In this document: positions 20,490-32,100 of the stretch, one piece after another | Numbering within the stretch: position 1 is the stretch's first letter | How the letters are laid out: every line of letters starts with the position of its first letter | NCBI GenBank assembly: GCA_024704765.1 | Contig: JAKMXF010000335.1 | Span: 1 to 64,000, forward strand | Length of the DNA stretch: 64,000 bases | Direction of reading: 5' to 3' | From: Oopsacas minuta | Taxonomy: Eukaryota > Porifera > Hexactinellida > Lyssacinosida > Leucopsacidae | Notes under the pieces: model-generated | What the model was told of the DNA's origin: nothing | Seen by the model: only the letters and a program-made list of their open reading frames with translations | Databases searched by the model: none | Position numbers and translations under genes: made by a program

Positions 20490-21377
20490 TTGTACTTTCT
20501 ACAGGAAGATAATAGTATAAACAGTCTAGCATGTTTTTGCTTATTCGCAGTGCTTGCTGCTACAAACGCGCAATTACCTGAACTATCAGCTAGCTTTTCA
20601 CTTGAAGGAACTGCTGTATATACTATTGCAGGTACCGTGATCACTGTACCTCGGTATAATGTAGCTAACGATGTTACAAGGGGGCTGCAATTACTAGACG
20701 TTAGTGTAATTTACATTGGATCACCAACTGATGCTGTCGGTATATATAGTGTTAATGATAACTCAACATACAGAGAATAGAATGGTGTATGCTCTGATGA
20801 ATCTTTCAGCAAACTAATACCCTTCCAAGCCGATTCAAATACCTGGGATCTGTTCAATGGGTCTACAGAAGAACCAGCCGGAACATTCTCTGTTTCAACA
20901 GCTACTGCTAGCTACGAGCTAATAATATTGGATGGAGTACCTGCAGTATTTACAGTAATAAATACAGATTCTGATACTGCATTAATCATTATACACAGCT
21001 TTAGAAACGAGGTACCGGCATTTTCTAGATTCATATTACCTGATGCATGTTCCGATCGCATTTGTGCATCATGTTATGACCCTAGTGTTACAACCATCAC
21101 TACAACTACCATGGGACCTACTAGCCCTAGTACTACAACCATCACTACAACTACCATGGGACCTACTAGCCCTAGTACTACAACCAGCACCACTAGCATG
21201 ACCACAACTAGCACGGCTACCACTACTACAACTAGCACGGCTACCACTACTACAACTATGTCTACTACAACTATGATTCCTACTACTGAGGATTCTGCTC
21301 TTAACTCAGCTGATACGATAGCTAGTAGTTTGTTACTAATGTTGACAACCCTTACTATGTTACTCCTATTTTATTAA
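20490..21377 (+). pseudogene. GPI-mucin family member D, single in-frame TAG
   Basis: The frame runs from a hydrophobic leader ending AATNAQ through LPELSASFSLEG, RYNVANDVTRGLQL and GIYSVNDNSTYRE to TAG at 20778-20780. It continues in the same frame with NGVCS, SNTWDLF, EEPAGTF, ILDGVPAVF and FSRFILPDACSD-ICASCY. A Thr-rich stalk with two exact copies of a 45-bp unit (TMGPTSP) follows, then a hydrophobic GPI-type tail ending LLLFY. The TAG sits where member B has Gln (IDQDGVC), so it looks like a CAG or CAA to TAG change. The true start is unclear because the canonical Met of the signal peptide is not obvious. Confidence 0.7.
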
Positions 21378-22093
21378 CAGTGGACGTTATGTATATTCTA
21401 GGAATATGTTACCGTATATACGTAACATAATATTTAGTTTTGTATATCATTTGTATAATAAAGTGCGAATAAACTGATTGAAACTATTTTGTGAACTAAA
21501 TATAACTGCGTATATACCTGTATACAACCTGGGAGACTGAGGCGAATCATCACAATCATAATAATTAAATAGAGTGCAGTACGAAGCACAGATAAAATAC
21601 AGTATATACAATCTAGCTAATCCAAACAGTACTGTTCAATTACAAAATAATTGTAGAGATTAGTGAAATGCATTGAAACAATTCAATATGAAAAGAGATA
21701 TATTTATAATATTGTGTATAAGATGAAAAGGCTGCTTGTGTAATATATGTAGTATTTGAATTGTCCGCAGTAGAATTGGATACAATTAGGCCTTTGGAAA
21801 CATTGTTTAACCAGTATATACTGTTCGGATTAGTGAGAGTCTATTATATACTGTGTATAGCCATAATCCAACTCAATCTCAATTAACAAACTCCATAAGA
21901 ATCGCACGATAATGAGAGAGAAGAATTGGATTGTAATATCTTTTAAGTAAAGCGTACAAATAAACAAACTACAGTATTAATATATTACAATTTATTATTA
22001 ACTGATTAATGTGAATAAATTTATTAACATAGTAATTTCCAAAAAAAACACAAATATTTAATGGAATAAATAAAAGTTACACCGGCTGTGTTT
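21378..22093. other. Intergenic
   Basis: AT-rich. The stretch 21770-21860 (GTAGAATTGGATACAATTAG, GTGAGAGTCTA) resembles 8610-8690 and is probably a dispersed repeat. There is no gene. Confidence 0.4.
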
Positions 22094-22234
22094 ATGATTA
22101 AAATCATCTTCATTTATTTGTTGCAGTCCTTTTCTGTATCAGCTGATACAAATTGTTATTGCATGCAGAGTTATCACACAATTGGTAAAGTGGTGGTAGA
22201 ATCGATTGGAGTGAATTTAAACTTTGTACGGTGA
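22094..22234 (+). CDS. Possible small secreted protein or first exon
   Basis: The 46 residues begin with a convincing signal peptide (MIKIIFIYLLQSFSVSA) and continue DTNCYCMQSYHTIGKVVVES to TGA. Near the end, TTTGTACGG could be a splice donor, so this may be exon 1 of a larger plus-strand gene. The orphan SRCR exon at 31954 is one conceivable partner, but that is not shown. Confidence 0.3.
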   Translation: MIKIIFIYLLQSFSVSADTNCYCMQSYHTIGKVVVESIGVNLNFVR

Positions 22235-22504
22235 AGTGAGTTACGGAAACATGTCCAGTAGAATAGAAATAAGGATATTATAAACATACCTACAGTAGGA
22301 GAAAGATTGAATAAATACATTACAGTGAAAATTCTATAAGTGAAAATAATAGAATAAATATATTCGTACTCTATCTATGTTGATCCAGGAAATATCCAGA
22401 CATGCCCAAAAATTGTTGTTTAGTTTGCATGCTTGTGCTTTTTATATTTGAAATTCTGTATACATAGATAACTCATTTCGTTTTTGGATCCATGAAGCTC
22501 GAAT

Positions 22505-22690
22505 GGATAGATCATAGATGCCCTAATAGCATGAATGATGTGCGAAATCTAGCAGTCCAATTATATGAAAATTGGTAGAAATGTACATTTGGGTCAGATA
22601 TCTATACCTGGGTAAGAATTTTTCGAAATTGAAATTTGAGAACTTTTGTAATTAATCATATTTTCACATTTCTATTTAAATTCAAAAGCA
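22505..22690 (+). repeat. Dispersed repeat, copy 1
   Basis: GATGCCCTAATAGCATGAATG, ATGTGCGAAATCTA, TATGAAAATT and ACATTTGGGT occur here in the same order as at 30810-31000, with moderate divergence. It is probably an old interspersed element. Confidence 0.5.
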
Positions 22691-22775
22691 TGCTAGAGAT
22701 TAGTTTTCAACATGTTGTCAGGGATAATCGAGTACGGTATGTAGATTCCAATTTTGACAATTTCAAATCAACATA

Positions 22776-22891
22776 CAGTAGACTAATCGGGTCACTTGGC
22801 TCGAAACAGAACCATACAAATAGTACTTAATTATTCCGGTTAATCGCAAATATCCTGCTCCCGATGTGACCCTATTAAGAGGAGTCTGCTG
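22776..22891. mobile_element. 116-bp MITE flanked by TA
   Basis: The left end is CAGTAGACTAATCGGGTCAC. The right end, reversed, starts CAGCAGACTCCTCTTAATAG and goes on into GGTCACATCGG. TA lies directly outside both ends (22774-22775 and 22892-22893). The ends are related to those of the element at 31822. Confidence 0.7.
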
Positions 22892-23101
22892 TATATGATT
22901 TATCATATGATCACTCGTAAATTCGCTCGTTTTCGCATAAATTTCAAACATGATAGTAGAAGTTTCGTTTCAACGACTAACCATTTGAGAGAGAAATATC
23001 AAACATGTTTACATACCAAGCACCAAGTGCAAAATATTTCCGAAATTAATCTGGAAATGATTTGAAATTTTTATATCAAAAATTCAACCTATAAAACTCA
23101 C

Positions 23102-26100
23102 AAATAGGGAATAAGTAAGGCAGTTTAAAATCTTTATCAACTTTAGAAGAGAACACGAGACCAAATGTTAGTTTCCCATCATCGTCTTCTACATACTCTT
23201 TCAGACCTCTGTTAGGGAGCTGGAAATCATCTAGACCGGATGCTATAGGTCTAGGTCTGTTCCATATTATTTGGCTACAAGATTCAGCACTGTGTTTCAC
23301 TCCTGGATTATTAGAATCTAGGATCTAAGGAGAGCAATAATAACAAAAGTATAAATTGAAAAATCAGTCATGAGCCCTGGAAATTCGTTTGAATATCCAA
23401 AAGCGTAAAATTTCGGTTCTTTGGTATTCATATAGTCTCCTGTATATCAAAGCCAAATGTCTAATGAATTGACTCAAGCATTCAATGCTCATCCGTGAGA
23501 GAACAATAAAATTGGAAAATGGATATCGAGTTAACTGCGTCGATTTCCAATCGTCAAGTAAATGCCCATAGCACGACGAGTTCATTGAATAGTGAAGCGA
23601 GCTAACAAGAGAAACGAGCTAGTTTATATCATTTAGTGATTTTAGTATACCCATTGTAATAATACTCAATACGAATTGGAATAGACACCGAGTTATTAAG
23701 TGTCTATAGTGTTTGTTGTATATGATACCAAGGGATAGTGTAATCAATAACTTAGGTTACTCAGTGTATGTTCTTGCCTATTCCAGTTTTCAGATTAAAA
23801 ACCTTTGACAACAAAACCTAAATATGCTCTAACCTTAGAAAATATGTGTAGCTCACTCTCAGGAGATCTAGTGGGTAGAGGGAAGTTAGGTTGTACTCCC
23901 TGTACTTGTGTAGAAGCAACTAGATCTGTAACATTATCTCCTAAAGTGTAGTCTAGCATACGTTTCATTAGCCACATACATTCAGGATGAAAGTCAGTGC
24001 TATCAAAGCATGAAGAATCTCCAAATGTGATGATACGTCCTGAGGTAGTAGCTGCATCTGAATAAGGACATTAATAGTGTAATAAATTAAAATAGATAAA
24101 GTCATTTCTGTAGAAATTAACGACCAAAGAAATTTATGGAATTTTGAATTGCGGTAAACAGTATATACACATATTAGTGTTGTATTCAGCCGAGAAGCAG
24201 AAGGTTGTTTGATATTATTTGCTATTTTTCAGCTAGGTTTAGAGAGTTTAAAGCAGTGGTTCTCAACCAGTATGCTATGACATAGTGGCAAAGATCGTTT
24301 TCGAGTGTGTCACCAAATTTTCACTGACAAAAAGGAGTTATTCAAAATGTTTTAAGGGGCTACGTTTTCTGGCACTCTAGATATGAAAGTCCAAAGAACC
24401 AATATGATATAATACTTAACACCTGATATTAATACATATATTATTTCATCTTTAATTATATTGGAAGACATCGTTACAACATGCATTTTACTGATGATAA
24501 AAAGGGATACACAAATTTCAGTAAAACACTTAAAAGTCCACTAATCCGGTCCCAAGCTCAAGACTCTCTAGACTATCAGTTGAGCTGTTTGTGCGCCAAA
24601 AATATCCAATACATTTCCTGAAATAAGATTGGCTAGATTCCCAAACGGAGTATTCGTTTCTAAACTTTGGAGTTGGTACATCAGCTCTGTAAACGATTCA
24701 ATACTTCCGTATTCATCTTCAAAGGTCCTTCTACATCATCTAGCGACCAGTAAGTGAAATTGGAATGTAGCAACATTTCTTGTTCAATAATTTCCTTGCT
24801 GGAGAGTCGATTCATAATATTATTAATTCTTGTTGACATTTTAAGGGTATATTAACTTACAGAAATATCAGCCAATGTATACATTCTCAAATTTAAGAAT
24901 AATGCAAAAACTTTAATGCTCATATTATGTAAAATGTCCTAGTAGTACATGTATCAGTGTTATGTATGTACATAAGAATATAATATCTTAAAAGCTACAA
25001 AAACATACGGTTTACATAACTATGTCTGCGCATGTTTGAAAAGAACCAAAAAAAGTATATGAATAATGTACGTAGTATTAGTGTATTTGATATTCGGTTG
25101 AATAATACTGAATAGTATCAGTATTCGGTAAGGCAGCTTATTCATGGATACTGATATTCGGTTAGAGCGGTTCTAATATAGGTAAAATTGCATATCCTCT
25201 CTCAAAATATATGGAAGTACATCGATAAATATGAATGTAAATATCAAAAGAATGAAGAAATCAATTGAAGCATTTGAAGAAATGTCAATGGCGTTTGTCT
25301 AAAGAGCAATAATAATCGTTCCGCCTGTGGACACCAATTGGCCGGAACTTCCATATACAACAAAAGCTTAATTTAACACCTAAATAAATTACATTTCCTA
25401 TTTAACTAACTAGTACTAACAAAATGTGTTCACCACTAGCAACAATCCGAGCTGATATTTATAAATTATAGAAAACATTCTGCTGGGTAATACGTAAACT
25501 TTTCTATAAACCGATGCTATGAAGGACGATGAGGCAGTGCATTTAGACCTTAATACTTGTAGCTATTGGGCTCGTAGATATAGTTAATCAGGCATTGGTA
25601 TTTGTGTTCAATATTTAATAGTATAGATTACGTGTTACACAGTAAATATGTAATTTACAGGGATAAAATGTAGAATAAAAAAATTATAGAAAAAAGGAAT
25701 TGTTGAAATCTCAGTTGGTAAAGGCGGTTTAGGTGTTATTATCTCCGTGATGGGGACAGTTAGCATAGGTTCAGTAAATGCTAGGCAATCGTTCATTATA
25801 ATGCCACGAATTGCGGCTGATTTGATCATAACAAATAGCAAGTTGTCTCTTTATATAGTGATTGGTGCTTAGACTTCTTGAATTGTATTTAAAAGTCGAC
25901 TAATCCGGTCCCAAAATCAAGACTATTTACGGAATCAGTTGAGCTGCTTTTGGCCCAAAAATATCTGATACATTTCTGGATATAAGATTGACCAGATTCC
26001 CAAATTGAATAATTGTTTCTAAAGTTTTGAGTTGGCATATCAACTCCGTTCAATGATGCAATGCTGTCGTAATCATCTTCAAATACATCATCAGGTCCTT

Positions 26101-29100
26101 CTACATCGTCTAACGACCAGTAAGTGAAATTAGAAAGTAGCAACCTTCCTTGTTGAATAATTTCGTTGCTGGAGAGTCTGTTCATGTTATTATTAATTCT
26201 TGTTAGTAGTTGATTATTTTATAAAAATTCAGGCATTTATACATCCTCAAACTCAGGAAAGAGCTAAATTGTCAAAGATTTATTACTTTTACTTTCAGGA
26301 TTTATCATAAGTTTTTACTATCACTATGGTAATGAAAGATCTTCACTAGCCACAACAACTACGTTCGTGCGTATATTGCTTTCAGCCATGTATTTTATGG
26401 AGTATATTACTATATGCTAGCGTCATTAACTGTGTTATCAATATCTTGTGGGGATGCATATGTATAGTGTGACCTTGTGAAATGCAAACTGGGACATAAG
26501 AAATAGACTCTAAATAATATAATATACGGAGATGAAATAGTAGCCTAGAACAGTTAGGGATATTTCAAAGAAGTATTCAATCTTATTGGTTAAGAAAGAA
26601 GACATGATGTGAATATTTGATGGGAAATGAGGTAACAGTAAACTGTTAAGAACAGAAGTTTTGTTGTCAGAAATTCCAGTGCATTTATCAAATCACCAAT
26701 AATAACGTAAGTCACATAAAAACGGTTGCTGCTTAAACACTTGTTACAAGCTAAAGGGTAAGGCTCATAGATGATCTGAGGGTCACGTAACGCAATTTAT
26801 ACATCCATAATTCACTCCGGCAGGGGTGTATCAACTCATTTTCCTGAATGAGTTGGTGTGATCAAATGAATGAATTAAATGAATTGGTAGTTATCGAATG
26901 TATGATTTAAAAATTGAATGTTGTTGGTATATACTACAAAGTATACGAATATTCGAAACCTTGAAATGATCGTAGAGACTTGCTATCAGCAATTTTATGG
27001 GGTAACCATGTGAGCTGAATCCGAATTACGCATTATCAAAATTCTATTATGTAAATTTATTATTGTTTTTAACTTTATTTCAATATATATATAAGAAATA
27101 TAGTAGATATTTGCCAGAAGTACGACTCATGCTGCTACATACATTTGTAGAAAATAAAACTGGGAAATATTGTACGTATTATTTTAGGAAAAGTAATTTA
27201 ATCTCTACATGCAGTCATGCTAATAATAATTATAATTATCAGATTAGTCATTCGTCATTCCTACAGCTAACAGTCCATGGAATAGCAATTGACGCGTATA
27301 CTTGATTATAATCAAGATAGATAATTTATATTTAGAATTCACAATAAGGTCAAATGATTTGGAAACAGTTTAGCCAGTTAGTAGTATTCAAACAAGAGAC
27401 TTTCAATATTCAAATGTTGATCTTTCGAAATAATTTGACTTGCTGAGGAGTAAACTCGTACTCTTAAATACATCTCGCCTGAAACTGAAATAGAATTCTT
27501 AGCAGCTTCGATTATACAAGAAATAAAAATAGGGCCGTAGCTGTCTAAGTAAAACGTGTAAGGATATGAGGACATTAAGTGGTTAGACCATGGCCGTACC
27601 AGCCGGGCAGCTGCACCGCTTCCTAGCGCCATGATATAGCATACTTGTAGCTATAGGACTGTTTTTGTGAAAATTTAAAATGAATAGTTTTCTCATAAAA
27701 CAGCTGTTGTATAAAATTGTATGCAATAGTGCAAGCTGAGTAGCTACCTTTAATTATGCACTAACAATATAAATTGAACAATAGAATCCAAACATTCTGG
27801 TATGTTAAGTAAAAAAACATGCCATTGGTACTATCAAACTCATCACGACGCTAATGTCAGACATTTCTACATTCTTATATATGAAAAATTCATTTAACTA
27901 AATGTTGAGTGATGAAAATCTTGTAGTTTCTGTTCGTGCCAATCACTAGTACCAGTCATTAGTTGTTGCTTGATTGGCGTCAGGTGTATATACTTTCAAG
28001 TCAATGAATGAATTTAGAGTCAAATTTCACTGACAAAAATCAAGAAAATAAAAAAATACAATAATGAATTAACAACCATAAAATAGCAGATTTTTTAAAG
28101 TTTCCACGTCAACCGAAAATGTGTTTTGTACCATCGCTAATAGAATTAATACGTACTTTACATAATACGCGATATAAAATTAGTTCCTATTGAAGATTAG
28201 AGTTGCTGGAAAACTGTATAGTAGTAAGTTTGACCAAAACTATTTGACGAATAGTTAGGTATGTTAGGCTGTGGAGCAAAAATGCAGTGTTAATCGTATA
28301 GTAGTTCTATCTGAGTGGTTTATTACTTCATCCGAACAGTTCAATATTTGGCGAATAGTTGATAAAACTTAATATTCGTTTGAGTGTCTATAATTCAAAG
28401 GGCTTTTCCTCCCAGAAATCTAGGTTGCTAGATGCCCTCCAGCAACATATTTGGTGATTCTGGGTGATGTGAATCATGGGAAGTGAGGGGATATTTGTAC
28501 ATGGCAAGTTGGCAACCTAGGTTGCTGGTTAGAAAATTCAAATTGAAATACACTTGGTAAAGTTAAACGATATCCAATTTTCGATTTCACAAAGGGTATT
28601 TATGCACGAGTTTGACAATGAGACCAAGGATGGATAGCTTAATAGTTAATTCTCATTTTCGATTGTTGCATTGTGTTATGATGTCAGCATTGAATTTGAC
28701 ATTTTATCTGTATACAGTTTGAACCTCGTTAATACGTACACCAAGGGACCATCGAGATTTGTACTCCCTATCCGGAGTAAGTATTAACAGGAGTAAAAAC
28801 AATTGAATATCCATTGTACGGACTCAAATTGTGTAAAATTCTGTTCGTCTTTTAACCGGAAATTCGTATTAAATAGATTCGTATTAACGAGGTTTCACTG
28901 TATTTACATGATTTATCATATGATATACTATATTTTCACGCCTTTAGGCTTACGTATACTTTTAATTATTTAATAATTTGGTTCTAACGTGTAATGATTA
29001 TCCATTGGGTAGAAACATGACCCACATACCTGAGTTTTGTCTCCTAGTCTATTGGTTTGAGATTTTTTAGAAGTTAAGGAGTTGGTTAAGGATAATAAGT

Positions 29101-32100
29101 TTTCCGCCAACTCTAAATTAGCTGAGTTTTGCCTTATCCGACAAAATTTTTCAAATAACCTGAAATTGAATAGAGCCTCCAATACTCAGTCAAACCTGCT
29201 TAAAGGCCACCACAGTATAACTGTCACCTGCAAATAACAGCCACTCAAATAATGTCCCATGGTACGATTTTAATATAAATCTACCTTTGTATAGCGTCCA
29301 CTTTTGGCCAGACTCTTGGTTGGCCATTATAGACAAGTTTGACTGTTTACAAATTTTCAAACTATTTACTTATGCATACTAGTTAAGACAGCTCAAAAGA
29401 ATTGTAGACAGTTTTCTTCTGACACACAACAATAATGTATCCTGTGTTGTCTAGTGCTATATCACGTGGGTAACTGAACTCCCCGAGACCCTAACCATTC
29501 TCCCTAAACTTGTGTATCTGTTCTCCTTCTTGATTGAATATGTACACACAATGATTGTTGTAGTCACTCATAACTATGTTGTAGTCACCGTCTATGTCAA
29601 AACAGTATGGATAGCTTGTTTGTTTGCCATCATATCTAGTTATCAGTCTGTTGGTTAGGATGTGATCTGAATTGGATACAAACATAAACGGATCATTATA
29701 ATCTAGCACCAATACTTTGTCTCTTGTAACCTTAACGTCACGAGGATGGTTAAACGAGCCTATTCCTAGCATTGAATGGAACTTGAGTTCTTGAGTTAAG
29801 ATTTGAACTCTTTTATTATCATAATCACATACGTACACATTGTTATTTCTAGCAGAGACATCTAGACCGCGTGGATTGTAGAACTTAGCTTCTCCAGTCC
29901 CGCCACTACCAACACTCTTGATTAGTTTCCCTTCTAACTCATAGCTATTGATGCAATTACCATACCTTTGTGAAACAAACACTTTATTATGAGATATACA
30001 GATACCTCTTGGACCATACATGTTCTCGCTGAACATGAAGAGATAGTCTCCGTTACAGCTAAATACTTGTACACGATTGTTGTCCATATCCGTTATATAA
30101 ATGTTTCCAGTTTGGTAATGCACTGTTATACTTCCTGGAAAGTTCAGTTCTCCTGGAGCTTTCTTGTCAGAAGATGTCTTACAGCAGTAAACAATGGGCA
30201 TTTGTATAGCCTTGTAGTCAGGTAAAACAGGCTTCACTTGAGGAGAGAAGGTGCGGGTGGGAGATATGTTAGTCTGACGGTTAAGCTTAATACTCCCTAG
30301 CTGTTGTATGTCAGTCTCGAATTGATTATGCCATTCAAATTCAATACAACTGTCTGTCTCAGCTGTTAGTTCTGTTATCTTCTTGTTGATTAATGATATA
30401 ACTCCATCTAGAGTGTCCTTAAGTTCGTTATTTGTTAATGTATCTGAAGTAATCGATTTATTTGAATTCAAAGTCTCAACCATTTTATTTATTTTCTGAG
30501 TTTTGCTATTACAATTTTTCTCTATCTCATCAATGTGAGAGAGGAGATTACTCTCTCTGAGTTGTAGAGCTTCACGTGACCTCTTGAAGCAGTCTCGAAT
30601 CTTTCTGCTACTCTTTTATTTGTTCGATAAAGTTTCTGTTCATTTCTACGCTAGCCATTTTGTATATTCACATCTGCTTAGGTTTTGAAAGCTTAACTAT
30701 TAATACCCTCATACTGTATATGAGCTCAAATATCATGTAATAATAGCCTATAAAGCTTATTGCTTTATTTGGTGGTCAAATTAATTTACTTTTTTGTGCA
30801 GCTCTTATACGGAAATGTCCTAATGGCATGGACGATGTGCGACGTCCTTACATCCGCCCGTCCGCGATGTTCTGAGAAATCTAATGGTTAGATTGATATG
30901 AAAATTCGTAAATGACTACATTTTGCACCTTGGGTATGACTTTTGAATTAATCAGATATAATTAATTTGTTGTTTTTATGAGCATAAAGAAAACAAATAT
31001 TTCTAATCACAAAATATACGAGACCTGCTCTCGACGGCTAACAGGGGTAACTAAGTACGCTACATCCGAATTTAGAATTTACAAGTTTCTCAAATGTAAA
31101 TTTATCAAATCTAATTTCATAAATGTTACTATTTATACTGTTCTTGATTGGAGGCACGATTTACTGAGAGCTCATTGGGCATTGGACATGTGGAACTGCT
31201 CATTGGACATGTGGAACTGAAACAAGTTCTCATTAACAGGGTCCTAATTCAAGTACACTAATCTATCAGCAATCAATTTAACACTCACCTTCCAACAGAG
31301 CTAATATTGCTATATCATCTACCTCCTTTATAGACTCAGTAGTAACCTCTGCTACCTGATCATGTAGTGTTACAGATAGTACTCTAGCATGAGATGGATA
31401 TCTAGCTAGAGAACTACCTGATAGGTAGGGGAAGTCTCTTGGCTTAGTATTATCATCTAGAGTGACGTCAGGTAATGAGTATGTTCCCGCGTATATCCTG
31501 TCACTGAATGCTAGTCCGAACTGTGTGAGGAGGTCATTAAGTGCTGGGATGTTAGAGCCTCCTGTAACTGGACTCCACCATTGTTGTGTGTTCTCATCGA
31601 AGAATTTTATTGTCTTCATTACCTACAGGGAAATTCTATTATAAATATTATGAATGAATACTACTAAGGATCTGTGAAGACAAAAGTCATATTTTGGCAC
31701 ACATTGTGTATAAGATAGACAGATAGAATTCGGATAATGCAGTACACTTGGATAGTACATATCAATTTTTGTTCCTGAAGGGATAGGTTATATCCGAGTT
31801 CCACAGTTTAAAACTCTAATACAGTAGACTCCACTTAATATGGTAACATTAGGACCAGGTCATTCTGACCCGATTAAGTAGAAATGTGTTGACTCTATTA
31901 ACCTCTGAGTAATTTAACAATATTTGTTCTAGCCAAGTGGCCCGATTAACCAGTGTTCTGAACGCTATCATCCAGACACTGGCTACAATTTACTCGACGT
32001 TAACTGTGTTGGTAATGAGACTAGTCTACTAGACTGTCTACATAGGTACTGTTCTGACTACTTTGAGGGTTATTGCCCTGTTGATGAACATGTTTACATT

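Noticed and set aside
22894-23060. Candidate last MBTPS1 exon (acceptor GGTTAG, coding FVETKLLLSCLKFMRKR)
   Set aside because: In phase and with a basic tail, but the segment is too polar for a TM helix and the acceptor is weak.
29393-30658. TAG reassigned to Gln in this genome
   Set aside because: DPM2 (8772) and the AADAC-like gene (9792) end in TAG at their expected lengths, and the TAG in member B does not align with Gln.
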